Under the pieces are notes generated by a model. The model was given only the letters and a program-made list of their open reading frames with translations, ran no database searches and was not told where the DNA came from. A stretch of DNA of 5,209 nt from Planctomycetota bacterium (GTDB taxonomy: Bacteria > Planctomycetota > Phycisphaerae > Sedimentisphaerales > Anaerobacaceae): assembly GCA_003644295.1 (NCBI GenBank), contig QNBZ01000118.1:1-5209 (forward strand), written 5' to 3'. The position numbers and the translations under genes are program-made. Positions 5,067 to 5,209 of this stretch are shown here, piece after piece (the first letter of the stretch is position 1; every line of letters starts with the position of its first letter).

Positions 5067-5087
5067 CCGAGCAGCGTAAGCTGCCGG
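5067..5087 (+). terminator. Possible weak terminator after nfnA
   Basis: CCG plus GCAGC (5067-5069, 5071-5075) pairs with GCTGC plus CGG (5080-5087) around a GTAA tetraloop, with one bulged A at 5070. Only TTAT follows directly; a run of five T comes about 20 bases later. It may end or protect the nfnA mRNA, but it lacks a proper T tract, so termination is uncertain. Confidence 0.35.
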
Positions 5088-5117
5088 TTATACCAATTGG
5101 AGTTAATTTTTGCGCCC

Positions 5118-5188
5118 TGTCATTCCCGCGAAAGCGGGAATCCATAGGTTTATATATGTACTGGATGCCTGCTTTCGCAGGCATGACA
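5118..5188. repeat. Paired palindromic repeat (BIME-like)
   Basis: Two 27-bp arms, 5118-5144 and 5162-5188, are inverted copies of each other matching at 23 of 27 positions, separated by 17 AT-rich bases. Each arm is itself a hairpin: ATTCCCGC-GAAA-GCGGGAAT in the left arm and ATGCCTGC-TTTC-GCAGGCAT in the right. Both begin or end with TGTCA and TCCA. This form, a GTCATTCCCGCGAAAGCGGG-type unit, is a familiar dispersed intergenic repeat in many bacterial genomes (from memory). It lies 75 bases after nfnA. Confidence 0.8.
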
Positions 5189-5209
5189 CAATAATTGATT
5201 GTCTGTCAA

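Overview
The window looks like a chromosomal stretch from a Gram-negative, probably anaerobic bacterium. The gene types, the pairing of nrdR with a stand-alone ATP-cone protein, and the MiaA sequence style (an S-M-K-V-Y-R-R-M-D-I-G-T-A-K-P block) suggest Planctomycetota, perhaps the Phycisphaerae. This is recollection of family style, not a search result, so treat it as moderate to low confidence. All five complete genes have recognisable families. Nothing looks like a phage, an insertion sequence with a transposase, or a CRISPR array.

Layout. Bases 1-120 are probably the 3' end of an unidentified plus-strand gene, followed by a REP-like hairpin and a Rho-independent terminator (186-214). Bases 215-686 carry no convincing gene but hold several small hairpins and a second, very strong terminator (512-544) that has no obvious gene to terminate. 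A good sigma70-type promoter (687-714), with a putative NrdR box in its spacer, then drives nrdR (805-1296) and a 195-residue ATP-cone protein (1339-1926). Converging on it with a 5-bp gap is miaA on the minus strand (1932-2867). Divergent from miaA is ispA (2948-3871). A 334-bp intergenic region follows, holding a four-copy tandem repeat of about 22 bp, a GC-rich nested hairpin, and a strong promoter overlapped by a palindrome. Last comes nfnA/sudB (4206-5042), a flavin and iron-sulfur subunit, then a paired palindromic repeat at the right end.

How the genes relate. nrdR and the ATP-cone gene probably form one nucleotide-sensing operon linked to ribonucleotide reductase control and perhaps to its own regulation. 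miaA and ispA both handle prenyl diphosphates: IspA extends the C5 units to C15 or C20, and MiaA transfers a C5 dimethylallyl unit to tRNA. NfnA is the NADH-side subunit of the bifurcating transhydrogenase NfnAB; its usual partner is not in the window.

The most notable non-gene content is the number of different small palindromic repeat types in 5.2 kb. One of them appears to have been inserted in frame into ispA and is translated. No wholly new multi-gene system is evident; the best candidates for something under-described are the NrdR/ATP-cone pair, the ispA insertion and the 22-bp repeat array.
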